Shown: positions 1-6,863, numbered from the stretch's first letter. The stretch: DNA of 8,752 bases from Fretibacterium sp. (GCA_016280565.1 JAEEGY010000007.1:1-8752); one strand, 5' to 3'. Translations and numbers: made by a program. The notes: generated by a model not told the origin, from the letters alone.

Positions 1-550
1 CAAACAGGTACTTGCTCAGCGCGTCATTCACCGCGATCATGGGGAACTTCAGCACGCCGTCGTTCGCCATGGCTCTTAAGCGCTTGACGCCGGAAGTGGT
101 CTCCTCCGAGCCGCCCAGGATGCCGGGGATCAGCTCCGGCATCTCCTTATGGACCGTGGCGATGAGGTCCGCACCGTCGTCGATGATGACGTTGGGCTTG
201 TAGCCCAGCACCGTGTGGACGTAGTTGAAATACTCGTCCGTGCTCATTCCCCGGTGGCTGTAAACGTGAACGCCCTTCTGGGCCAGCGCGGCGCAGATGT
301 CGTCCTGGGTGGAGAGGGGGTTGCTGCCGCAGGCCGCCACCGTCGCGCCGAGTTTCGTCAGCGTGATGAGCAGGTTGGCCGTCTTTGCCTCCAGGTGCAG
401 GCACGCCGCGATCGTCGCGCCCTTGAAGGGCTGGGCGTCCCGGTACTTCTTGTAACAGAACTGGAGCGAGGGCATATACTGCCACGCCCAGTCGATCTTC
501 TTCTGGCCGTGCTCCGCCAGGCTCATATCCGCAACTTTGTAATTGTCCAT
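1..550 (-). CDS. ahcY: Adenosylhomocysteinase (S-adenosyl- or S-inosyl-homocysteine hydrolase), N-terminal part, cut by left edge
   Basis: Cytosolic NAD-dependent enzyme that splits S-adenosylhomocysteine, the product of SAM-dependent methylation, into homocysteine and a nucleoside. About 183 residues are visible and the 3' end lies beyond the window. Recognisable family segments are the substrate-binding HLEAKTA (residues 52-58), NPLSTQDD (77-84), IIDDGADL (122-129), SEETTSGV (148-155) and VNDALSK (174-180). By alignment from memory with the human enzyme, H52 matches His55, D125 matches Asp131, E150 matches Glu156 and K180 matches Lys186. The positions of human Thr57 and Glu59, which contact adenine, are Glu54 and Lys56 here, as in archaeal/Thermotoga-type proteins. 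The start is the ATG ending at 550, because GGAGG (558-562) sits 7 bases upstream; a second ATG at 556 is too close to it. The gene follows mtnA after 32 bases, so the two are probably co-transcribed. The NAD-binding half is not visible. Confidence 0.95.
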   Translation of the reverse strand, partial: MDNYKVADMSLAEHGQKKIDWAWQYMPSLQFCYKKYRDAQPFKGATIAACLHLEAKTANLLITLTKLGATVAACGSNPLSTQDDICAALAQKGVHVYSHRGMSTDEYFNYVHTVLGYKPNVIIDDGADLIATVHKEMPELIPGILGGSEETTSGVKRLRAMANDGVLKFPMIAVNDALSKYLF

Positions 551-582
551 GACCATTCCTCCAAAAATGAAAGGCTGATAAT

Positions 583-1599
583 TTATTCAAAAACATACGG
601 CGCTCGGAAAACCCCGCGCTCCGTGATGATGGCCGCTATGTTCCCGGCGGGGGTCACGTCAAAGGCCGGGTTCCACACGTGGATGGGCTCCGGCAGACGC
701 ACCCCGTTTGGCAGAAGTCGCATCTCCTCCTCTGCGCGCTCCTCGATGGGGATATCCCTTCCGGTGGCCGCGTTCAGGTCAAAGGTGCTCCACGGCGCGG
801 CAACGTAGAAGGGCACGCCGTGCGCCTTCGCCAGCACAGACAGGCCGTAGGTCCCGATTTTATTGGCCGTGTCGCCGTTCTTGGCAATGCGGTCCGCCCC
901 GACGATGACGGCGTCAATACGCGTCCGGCTCATCAGAGCCCCCGCCATGCCCTCGGCGATGACCGTCACGTCAAAACCGTCCCGGGACAATTCCCATGCT
1001 GTCAGCCTTGCCCCCTGAAGCAGGGGGCGCGTCTCGTCCGCATAGACCTTGACGATCTTCTTGCCGATCTCGCGGGCCGAGCGCAGGACGCCCAGGGCTG
1101 TCCCATGTCCCCCCGTGGCAATGGCCCCGGCGTTGCAGTGCGTCATGACAACGGCCTCCTCCGGCAGCAGTCTCGCCCCAAAGGCCCCCATCCTGCGGTT
1201 CCCGGCGATGTCCTCTTCGTGAATGACGGTGGCCTCGGCCAGAAGAGCCTTGAACAGGGCCTCTCCTTCCTGCCGGGGCTCCGCTTCAAAGCACCGCTTC
1301 ATCCGCTCCAGCGCGGTGAAGAGGTTCACCGCCGTCGGACGGGTCCGGGCCAGGCGTTCCATCGCCGCGGGGACAGCCCCTCGGCCACCCTTAACAGCGG
1401 CCAGCGCCACGCCGTAGGCCGCCGCGATGCCGATAGCCGGAGCCCCGCGCACCGTCATATTCTCTATGGCCTGAGCCAGCTCCTCCACCTCATGGCAGAG
1501 GATATAGCGTTCATCCGCCGGAAGCGCCCGCTGGTCTAAAAGACGCACCGCGCGCTCCCCCGCAAGCCAAAAGACAGCGCTGACAGATTCGTTGTTCAT
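583..1599 (-). CDS. mtnA: S-methyl-5-thioribose-1-phosphate isomerase
   Basis: Converts 5-methylthioribose-1-phosphate to 5-methylthioribulose-1-phosphate in the methionine salvage pathway, which recovers methylthioadenosine left by polyamine or related synthesis. The 338-residue length is typical. It belongs to the eIF2B-like isomerase family. Family motifs are RGAPAIG (51-57), THCNAG (153-158) containing the expected catalytic Cys155, and GADRIAKNGDTANKIGTY (234-251) containing the expected catalytic Asp236 and the phosphate-binding segment. The C-terminal NPAFDVTP (310-317) is also characteristic. The absence of the eIF2B-specific lengthening and presence of both catalytic residues favours the isomerase over ribose-1,5-bisphosphate isomerase. 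The ATG start overlaps the xseA stop (ATGA), which suggests translational coupling; the purine-rich stretch just upstream codes the lysine tail of XseA. ahcY follows, so both genes serve recycling of SAM by-products. Confidence 0.96.
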   Translation of the reverse strand: MNNESVSAVFWLAGERAVRLLDQRALPADERYILCHEVEELAQAIENMTVRGAPAIGIAAAYGVALAAVKGGRGAVPAAMERLARTRPTAVNLFTALERMKRCFEAEPRQEGEALFKALLAEATVIHEEDIAGNRRMGAFGARLLPEEAVVMTHCNAGAIATGGHGTALGVLRSAREIGKKIVKVYADETRPLLQGARLTAWELSRDGFDVTVIAEGMAGALMSRTRIDAVIVGADRIAKNGDTANKIGTYGLSVLAKAHGVPFYVAAPWSTFDLNAATGRDIPIEERAEEEMRLLPNGVRLPEPIHVWNPAFDVTPAGNIAAIITERGVFRAPYVFE

Positions 1600-2756
1600 T
1601 TCGTTTTCTTCCTTTTCTTCTTCACCGTCTGGACAAGACAGTCCGCCCTGCCGTCCGAGAAGTTCACGGCAAGCCCATCCCCGGCGTGCAGTTCCTTGAC
1701 GGAGAGGAGCCGCTTTCCTTCCGTCTCCGCAGTCACAAAGCCGCGGGACAGTGCCGCCAGCGGGGAGAGCGCGTTCAGCGAGGCCGCGCGCACCGCCAAC
1801 TGCCCTCGGGCATCCGCAACGCGCCTTTTCACTGCCTGACGCATATCTTCAAGGACAAGTTCCAACCGGTCCTGAAGAGAGCTCACCCGTCGGGTCATGT
1901 GCTCATACAGAGTTTCTTTTGTGTCTTCGAGCTGTGCAAGAAGGACCTGCCGGTCAGGGAACACCAGCTCCGCCGCGGCGGAGGGGGTCGAAGCCCTCAC
2001 GTCCGCCGCCAGGTCGCAGAGCGTCTCGTCGATCTCGTGCCCCACCCCGCTCACCACGGGCCAGGGACAGCTCCGCACGGCGCGCACCACGCGCTCATCG
2101 TCAAAGGGGTTCAGGTCCTCCCGACTGCCGCCCCCGCGGACCAGCAGAACGCAGTCCAGATGGTCGAACTTTCCGGCCTGGATAAAGGCCTGAACGATGG
2201 AGCGGGGGGCATCGGCCCCCTGTACCAGCGCGGGGATAACGAGGATCTCGCAGAGGGGATAGCGCCGGGAGGCAATACGCAGAACGTCCCGCAGCGCGGC
2301 GCCCGTCGCCGAGGTGATGACCGCCGCCCGGGCGGGGTAAGGCGGAAGGGGACGTTTGAGCGCGGGGTGAAACAGCCCCTCGGCCTCAAGCCGGTTCCGG
2401 AGCTCCTGACGGGCCCGGCCGGCCGCGCCCTCCCCCACGGGGAGGATCCGGCGCGCGTAGAGCTGATAGACGCCCCGCGGAGGGTAGGAAGAAACACTCC
2501 CCTCGATCAAAACGCTGTCGCCGTCGCGGGGCCACTGAGGCAAAAGTTCAGCGTCGCGTTTGAAGAGAGCGCAGGACACCCGCGTTTCCGCCCCCAGCAG
2601 GGTGAAGTAGCAGTGCCCGCTGGTGTGTCGTTTGAACTCCGCGATCTCCCCGGAAACCACCAGAGCCTTCAACATGAGGTCTGAGGTAAACAGACCCTGG
2701 ATGTAATAATTCAGCTCATCCACGGTCATCTCCGAACGGGCGCGCCGCGGCATCAC
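1596..2756 (-). CDS. xseA: Exodeoxyribonuclease VII large subunit
   Basis: Catalytic subunit of exonuclease VII, which degrades single-stranded DNA from both ends into oligonucleotides. An N-terminal OB fold spans about residues 11-108 (VSGEIAEFKRHTSGHCYFTL region). The catalytic domain follows at about 125-265, with VRGGGS (206-211), NPFDDE (216-221) and the hallmark GVGHEIDETLCDLAADVRAS (237-256), followed by TPSAAAE (257-263). A helical, coiled-coil-like region lies at about 265-330, and a beta-rich tail ends in a run of Lys/Arg (379-386). At 386 residues it is shorter than the E. coli protein (about 450) but in the range of short family members. The first start is GTG at 2756; ATG at 2753 is equally possible and is better spaced (7 bases) from GGAGG. 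The start overlaps the nusB stop. No xseB (small subunit) gene follows; mtnA overlaps the end directly. Confidence 0.96.
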   Translation of the reverse strand: MMPRRARSEMTVDELNYYIQGLFTSDLMLKALVVSGEIAEFKRHTSGHCYFTLLGAETRVSCALFKRDAELLPQWPRDGDSVLIEGSVSSYPPRGVYQLYARRILPVGEGAAGRARQELRNRLEAEGLFHPALKRPLPPYPARAAVITSATGAALRDVLRIASRRYPLCEILVIPALVQGADAPRSIVQAFIQAGKFDHLDCVLLVRGGGSREDLNPFDDERVVRAVRSCPWPVVSGVGHEIDETLCDLAADVRASTPSAAAELVFPDRQVLLAQLEDTKETLYEHMTRRVSSLQDRLELVLEDMRQAVKRRVADARGQLAVRAASLNALSPLAALSRGFVTAETEGKRLLSVKELHAGDGLAVNFSDGRADCLVQTVKKKRKKTK

Positions 2757-3217
2757 GCCTCCTCCGGGAACAGATGTTTTGCCACGCGGGCCAACACGCC
2801 GTTGACGAAGCGCGCGGACTCATCCGCCCCAAAGAACCGCGCAATCTCCACTGCCTCGGAGATGGCGGAGTTGACCGGAAGCTCCTTGTTCAGAAACCCC
2901 TCAAAGATTATGAGGCGCAGGATAGCGCGGTCCACGGAGACCATGCGCTCCGGCCGCCAGCCCGTCACAACGCGCAGAAGCAGCTCATCCGCCTCGGCAC
3001 GCCGGTCCCAGGCTCCCCGCGCAAGGAAACGGCAGTACTCCTTCACCTCGGGAGGCTCCGTCTCGGCAAGGCTCCCGGCACCCAAAAAGAGCTCCAGCGA
3101 CGGCTCAAACGCCTGCCAGGGGCAGAGGTCCATCGAGTAAAGGAACTGTGCCGCCAGCTCACGGGCCCGGTGACGCGACTCAAATTTATGATTTATCTTC
3201 TGTTTGGACTTGGACAA
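2753..3217 (-). CDS. nusB: Transcription antitermination factor NusB
   Basis: All-helical RNA-binding protein that, with NusE (ribosomal protein S10), binds boxA in rRNA leaders and keeps RNA polymerase from terminating early. The 154-residue length is typical. Recognisable family segments are RHRARELAAQFLYSMD (residues 15-30), the central WRPERMVSVDRAILRLIIFE (87-106), and the C-terminal LPVNSAISEAVEIARFFG (113-130) followed by ARFVNGVLARV (135-145). The start is an inferred TTG at 3217: a GAGG-type ribosome site lies about 7 bases upstream, and no better start is near. The N-terminal tail of about 14 residues (many Lys/Ser) before the conserved RHRARE is somewhat long, so a start a few codons further in is possible but no ATG or GTG is seen there. 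It follows the membrane-protein gene by 39 bases and its stop overlaps the start of xseA. The pairing with asp23 and efp is a conserved arrangement. Confidence 0.95.
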   Translation of the reverse strand: MSKSKQKINHKFESRHRARELAAQFLYSMDLCPWQAFEPSLELFLGAGSLAETEPPEVKEYCRFLARGAWDRRAEADELLLRVVTGWRPERMVSVDRAILRLIIFEGFLNKELPVNSAISEAVEIARFFGADESARFVNGVLARVAKHLFPEEA

Positions 3218-3256
3218 AACGATCCCTCACATTGGAATCCCCATGGGCAGGAATTT

Positions 3257-3820
3257 TTAACGCGGCGAGCTCCCCTTAAGCTCAGGGGCACAGAGACTTT
3301 CCGTCCCACCGGCGTCCCCGTCAAAGCCGGGCCGGTATCCCTTTCGGGAGGCGAGACGATATAACACGGCCAGTCCCCGCGCGGCGAACCATGCCGCCGT
3401 TCCCCAGAAGGCGGTCCAGAAAAAGCCCGCCCAGCCCGCAATGACAGCAAGGGCGATGGACGCAGCAAGAGCCATCCAAAGCCAGGGGCTCTTCAGGAGG
3501 TCAAGGAGCTCCTCCTCCGGGGTAGCCCATACCACGAGAGGGGCCAGGCCCATGGGCCTCATGAGGAAGGAAAGTTTTTTCTCGATCCCTGGCCGGCCGG
3601 AAACATCTGTCAGGGAAAGGACCACCGCCAACGGGTCATCCGCCGGCGGGGAGGCTGGATCTGTGGAAGGAGGGACAACGGAGTGCAGGGAACACCCCGC
3701 CGCCAGGGCAAGACTGCAAAGGCGGCATTTCGCGGTCAGAAATCCCCGGATGAAGTCCGACAGGCCCTCGCCGGATATCTGCACCATCCCATGTTGTGTG
3801 CGCTTCCACAGGAAATACAC
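3257..3820 (-). CDS. Membrane protein of unknown function between asp23 and nusB; C-terminal hairpin resembles DUF2273
   Basis: A 187-residue protein that I do not recognise with certainty. The start is GTG at 3820, strongly supported by a GGAGGTGA ribosome site (3825-3832) with 7-base spacing; an inner ATG at codon 12 lacks such support. Residues 34-43 form a short hydrophobic stretch ending in LAAGC, which looks like a lipobox, but the preceding 33 residues are too long and unusual for a standard lipoprotein signal. A Pro/Ser/Asp-rich linker follows (about 49-63). Residues 111-153 hold two hydrophobic segments (SPWLWMALAASIALAVIAGW, then FFWTAFWGTAAWFAARGLAV) ending in basic residues. The pattern of a leucine-rich helix, membrane hairpin with GFxW and a basic end resembles DUF2273 proteins, which accompany Asp23 in Firmicutes. 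Inference: it may anchor or partner the neighbouring Asp23-family protein at the membrane. The tail (165-187) is Gly/Ser-rich and probably disordered. Confidence 0.75.
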   Translation of the reverse strand: MYFLWKRTQHGMVQISGEGLSDFIRGFLTAKCRLCSLALAAGCSLHSVVPPSTDPASPPADDPLAVVLSLTDVSGRPGIEKKLSFLMRPMGLAPLVVWATPEEELLDLLKSPWLWMALAASIALAVIAGWAGFFWTAFWGTAAWFAARGLAVLYRLASRKGYRPGFDGDAGGTESLCAPELKGSSPR

Positions 3821-3835
3821 CCTCTCACCTCCGCC

Positions 3836-4312
3836 TTATTTCGGGACGCCCTCCGGGACATCAGGGGAGGGTCCGCCGGGGCCTTCCTCCGCGCCGGACT
3901 CCGCCGCCGCTTCCAGAGGAGGTTCCGGCACGGGATCGTCGATATAGATCCCCTGGACGTTGATGTTCACGGCTTTCACCGTGTAACCTGTGTAACGCTC
4001 CAGGTTTGCCTTGACCTTCTCCTGAACGTCCCAGGCAAGATCGGGGATACGCCTGCCGTACTTGACCAGGACGTAAGCGTCCACAGAAATCGTCGGGACA
4101 GCTCCGCCGGCGGCGTTCTCCTCAATGGATATTCGGATCCCGTCGTTCCCCTTGCGGCCAATGCCAAACTTTGCACTGAACCGCGAGACGGTCTGGATGT
4201 TCGGGATACCCTGGATGGTCTTCCGGACCAGCTCGACAATAACGTCCTCCGAGATATGGATGACGCCGTCCATCCGGGCTCCCTCATCCTTCCTGTTCTC
4301 AGGCTCCTCCAC
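3836..4312 (-). CDS. Asp23/Gls24 family (DUF322) envelope stress response protein
   Basis: A 158-residue soluble protein of the Asp23/Gls24 family, whose members assemble near the cell membrane and are linked to envelope stress in Firmicutes. The family core spans about residues 17-122: VIHISEDVIVELVRKTIQGI (17-36), then the internal strand region SVDAYVLVKYGRRIPDLAWD (76-95), and QEKVKANLERYTGYTVKAVN (97-116) followed by INVQGI (117-122). The tail from 126 is rich in Pro, Glu, Gly and Ala and looks disordered. The start is GTG at 4312, with AGGTG 7 bases upstream; an alternative ATG at 4273 (codon 14), preceded by GGAG, is nearly as plausible, and the region between is hydrophilic. It follows efp by 10 bases and precedes the membrane protein by 15, so it is in the same operon. 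The position matches Bacillus yqhY, next to nusB. The precise role here is unknown. Confidence 0.92.
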   Translation of the reverse strand: MEEPENRKDEGARMDGVIHISEDVIVELVRKTIQGIPNIQTVSRFSAKFGIGRKGNDGIRISIEENAAGGAVPTISVDAYVLVKYGRRIPDLAWDVQEKVKANLERYTGYTVKAVNINVQGIYIDDPVPEPPLEAAAESGAEEGPGGPSPDVPEGVPK

Positions 4313-4322
4313 CAGAGTTCAC

Positions 4323-4895
4323 CTATTTCTTGGCGCGCTCCAGATAAAGCCCCGTACGGGTGTCCACCACGACATCCTCACCCGGCTCCACAAAGACCGG
4401 CACCGTCACCACCAGCCCCGTCTCAAGCGTTGCAGGCTTGCCGCCGCCGGAGACCGTGTCTCCCTTGAAGCTGGGGGGCGTGTCCACCACTTTAAGCGTC
4501 ACGCTCTTCGGGAGCTCGATGCCCATCACCTTGCCCTCGAAGAACTCGATCTGTATCTCCAGCCCGTCCACCAGATACTTCGTGGCGTCCCCCAGGACCT
4601 GGGGGGAGAGGGTCATCTGGTCGTAGGTCGCCAGGTCCATGAACACATAATCCTCGCCGTCGCGGTAGCTGTACTGAGCCGGCTTCTCCTCATAGATGAT
4701 GCGCTCGAACTTTTCACCGGGCTTGAAGGAGTTCTCGACGATAGACCCGGACTCCACGTTGCGAAGCTTTGTCCGCACGACGGCCCCGCCCCGTCCCATC
4801 TTGTGATGGTCATACTCAACGATCTCCCAAATGCCATCCTGCCACCGGAACTTCAGACCGACATAAAAATCGGTGGTATCCACTACCTGAGCCAT
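4323..4895 (-). CDS. efp: Translation elongation factor P (EF-P), arginine-type loop
   Basis: Cytosolic factor that binds stalled ribosomes next to the P site and relieves pausing at polyproline stretches. The 190-residue length and three-domain layout are typical: KOW-like N domain (about 1-64), OB domain II (65-127, with GEDYVFMDLATYDQ), and domain III (128-190, with the hallmark VPVFVEPGEDVVVDTRTGLY). The start is ATG at 4895: GGAGG (4904-4908) lies 8 bases upstream, and MAQVVDTTDF matches the usual N terminus. An in-frame start at 4919 would lie inside the putative promoter region. Odd feature: the tip loop reads KMGRGGAVVRTKL, so the position aligned with the modified Lys34 (E. coli) or Lys32 (B. 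subtilis) is Arg35 here, as in EF-Ps that are rhamnosylated by EarP. The gene probably starts an operon with asp23 and onward, from the TATAAT at 4930-4935. Confidence 0.97.
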   Translation of the reverse strand: MAQVVDTTDFYVGLKFRWQDGIWEIVEYDHHKMGRGGAVVRTKLRNVESGSIVENSFKPGEKFERIIYEEKPAQYSYRDGEDYVFMDLATYDQMTLSPQVLGDATKYLVDGLEIQIEFFEGKVMGIELPKSVTLKVVDTPPSFKGDTVSGGGKPATLETGLVVTVPVFVEPGEDVVVDTRTGLYLERAKK

Positions 4896-4910
4896 ACACA
4901 AAACCTCCAC

Positions 4911-4934
4911 ATAATACAAACTGTACTGTATTAT
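4911..4934. repeat. 8-bp perfect inverted repeat overlapping the efp -10 box
   Basis: The arms ATAATACA (4911-4918) and TGTATTAT (4927-4934) are exact reverse complements, separated by 8 bases (AACTGTAC). One arm covers most of the -10 box, and the whole lies between the likely transcription start and the ribosome site. This geometry fits a repressor operator or a small RNA hairpin at the 5' end of the efp message. It is AT-rich in a GC-rich region, so chance is less easily excluded than in unbiased DNA, but an 8-bp match with this placement is worth noting. Confidence 0.5.
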
Positions 4935-4935
4935 A
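4930..4935 (-). promoter_or_regulatory. -10 box of the putative efp promoter
   Basis: On the minus strand positions 4935-4930 read TATAAT, a perfect -10 box, inside GCGCTATAATA. It lies 35 bases upstream of the efp ATG, giving an expected leader of about 25-30 bases. No good -35 is visible at 16-18 bases spacing (TCCCGG or similar), so it could depend on an activator or an alternative element. The gap between the secretin stop (4974) and efp start is 78 bases, and no obvious T-run terminator is seen before it, so read-through from the secretin gene is also possible. Confidence 0.6.
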
Positions 4936-4973
4936 GCGCAAGGGCCCCAAAACCGGGAGAGGCGCTTATTAGT

Positions 4974-6716
4974 TCAGCGCCACCCCAGGGACTTCCTCTC
5001 AACAGGGGTGTCCGGCATGTCCAGAATGTGCGGGATGACGACGATAACGGCCTGAGTCCGGTTCCGCTCGTCGTAACGATAGGTAAAGAGGTTCCCCAGC
5101 AGAGGGATCTCCCCCACAATGGGCATCCGCACGCGCCGGCGGGTCTGGTTGTCCCGAAAGAGCCCGCCCATGACGAAGGGCTCTCCGTCCTGGACGCGGA
5201 CATGCGTTGTAACAGAACGGGTCGACGTGCGGGGCATCTGTTCGCCCGTACTGCCCGTGATCATCTCAAGGACCTCGCCCGTCGTGATCTCGATCTGAAG
5301 GGTGATGATCCCATCCCGCCCCACCCGGGGCGTCAGGGTCAGCTGCGGCCCGACAGTCTCCGTGGACCAGGTGGGGTTCCCGGCCTCGTCGCGCCCTGAA
5401 ATATAAGGATAGTCCTCCGTCAGGCTGATCTTTGCCCCCTGGCCGTCGAGGGCGATCAAGGAGGGGCTGGCCAGGGTCCTGCCCTTCCCCTTCGTCTCAA
5501 GGGCACGGAAGGCGACATCAAGCTCACGCCAAACGCCCTCCAGAGGCACCTCAAGGCCCGTCATGCCGGGAAGGGGGTAGCCGTTTGACGGTGCGTTGAA
5601 GCGGCGCCCCAGGCCATTGTCTTTACTGTAACCTCCCCGCCCGCCGCCCTGGGGAGAATAGCTGAACCACCAATGGTCATAAACGGCGTTCAGGGCCGTC
5701 TCCACCTCGCGCTCGAAACCATCGGTGAGCTCAAAGATCTTTGCCTGGATCATCACCTGCCGTCCCGGGCGGTCCAGATTTTGGAGGAAGGCGGCGATCT
5801 CCGCTAACTTTTGTGGGTTGGACGTAACGTAGAGGACCTTCAGCCGGGGATCGACAGCAAAACAACGAACGGGCAGACCTGTCAGATTAACGAGTATCCC
5901 CTGAACAGCCGCCGGGTCGGCATAGGCGATCTGGAAGGCGCGGGTCTCCTCCTCCCCGGAGAGGCGCGCAAGTCCGTCCCGCGTCCCCAGGACGACGGTG
6001 TCCTTTCCCATCGCGTACTGGCGGACGCCGTAGGCTTTCATCAGATAATTGAGGGCTTCACCCGCCGGCACGTCCTTCAGCATCAGCGTCACCTGGGCGG
6101 AGGGGAACGAGGGGTCGATGATGACGTTCTTCTGGAGAAAGGTTCCCAGCATGCGAAAGACATCGCGGAGCCCGGCATCCCGAAGGTCCAGTGTCACAAT
6201 CCCGTCCTTCCCCGTCCCCAAAAGAGACGGGGCCGGCCCCTCGGCGGGGAGTCCTGGAACTTCCGCGGAGGCCGCTCCCCGGTGCAGGCGCTCCGCCTCC
6301 TCCCCGGTGATCAGACGGAACGTGTAACGGTTCGCGGGGGCCGTGCCATAACTGAAACGAAGCTGGAGGGGAACCGTCGTGCCCATGTTGACGATCGCAT
6401 CGCCCTCGAGCTGCTGGACTGTCATCTCTGAGATCAGAGGAGCCGCGGCCGCGTAGTCTGCCCCCTCCTGCAGGGCGGCACGGCAGTTGCGCAGGATAAA
6501 ACGAACGGTATTCCCTTCAAGGAATAGCTCCGGCTCCGGAAGTTCCCGGCCGGAAAATTCCAGCACGATCTCGGACGCACCAAGCTGGTAGAGCTCACAG
6601 CCCGAAAGCACAACGCCGTCCCGGAGCTCCCTCCTGCTCCCGGCCCCATGAGAGGGAGCGCACATCATAACGAGAAGGGCAAGGGCCAGAGCCACCCTCC
6701 TGAGCGTCCATCTCAT
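4974..6716 (-). CDS. pilQ: PilQ-like secretin (type IV pilus / type II secretion family outer-membrane pore)
   Basis: Subunit of a multimeric outer-membrane ring through which a type IV pilus or related fibre, or secreted proteins, pass. 580 residues. Residues 1-25 form a signal peptide (Arg-rich start, ALALALLVMM core, SHGAG end). Residues about 28-140 are a beta-rich region resembling the AMIN domain of PilQ, ending in MGTTVPLQLRFSYG. Residues 170-245 form a secretin/TonB short N-terminal (STN) domain (VTLDLRDAGLRDVFRMLGTF). Residues 256-318 form an N-type (NolW-like) domain. The secretin domain spans about 320-565, with VMIQAKIFEL (321-330), TLASPSLIALDGQGAKI (414-430), VGPQLTLTPRV (455-465) and the hallmark MPIVGEIPLLGNLF (531-544). 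The start is ATG at 6716: an in-frame stop lies two codons upstream and AGGAG precedes it by about 8 bases. No pilP, pilO or other pilus gene is adjacent, so the assignment to pilQ rather than another secretin is not certain. Confidence 0.93.
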   Translation of the reverse strand: MRWTLRRVALALALLVMMCAPSHGAGSRRELRDGVVLSGCELYQLGASEIVLEFSGRELPEPELFLEGNTVRFILRNCRAALQEGADYAAAAPLISEMTVQQLEGDAIVNMGTTVPLQLRFSYGTAPANRYTFRLITGEEAERLHRGAASAEVPGLPAEGPAPSLLGTGKDGIVTLDLRDAGLRDVFRMLGTFLQKNVIIDPSFPSAQVTLMLKDVPAGEALNYLMKAYGVRQYAMGKDTVVLGTRDGLARLSGEEETRAFQIAYADPAAVQGILVNLTGLPVRCFAVDPRLKVLYVTSNPQKLAEIAAFLQNLDRPGRQVMIQAKIFELTDGFEREVETALNAVYDHWWFSYSPQGGGRGGYSKDNGLGRRFNAPSNGYPLPGMTGLEVPLEGVWRELDVAFRALETKGKGRTLASPSLIALDGQGAKISLTEDYPYISGRDEAGNPTWSTETVGPQLTLTPRVGRDGIITLQIEITTGEVLEMITGSTGEQMPRTSTRSVTTHVRVQDGEPFVMGGLFRDNQTRRRVRMPIVGEIPLLGNLFTYRYDERNRTQAVIVVIPHILDMPDTPVERKSLGWR

Positions 6717-6863
6717 ACGTTATTCTCCTCCCTCTCCTTTGGTGGTCTTCTTCGCTATGGAGCGGTCTCGCAGATGCAATGCCATCGAATGTCAGCCTTC
6801 CGTGAGATTTTTCTTCTATCTTTCCTCTAAACCGCTGCACTTCGAGTAAATCCAAGTGATATT

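Noticed and set aside
679..1539. Plus-strand open frame of about 286 codons opposite mtnA
   Set aside because: Antisense shadow of a clear mtnA with no recognisable domain.
1686..2684. Plus-strand open frame of about 332 codons opposite xseA
   Set aside because: Antisense shadow of a clear xseA; low-complexity Arg/Gly/Pro-rich translation.
4935..4966. Possible terminator after the secretin gene (AGCGC and GCGCT arms)
   Set aside because: The stem is imperfect with a large interior mismatch and is not followed by a T-run; it overlaps the efp -10 box.
4125..5399. Long plus-strand open frame of about 424 codons opposite asp23, efp and the secretin gene
   Set aside because: It lies antisense to three well-recognised genes, its translation has no family character (His/Pro/Asp-rich) and it has no ribosome site; long antisense frames are common in GC-rich DNA.
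6595..6855. Minus-strand open frame overlapping the start of the secretin gene
   Set aside because: TTG start without a ribosome site, different frame from the secretin, and composition without domain character.
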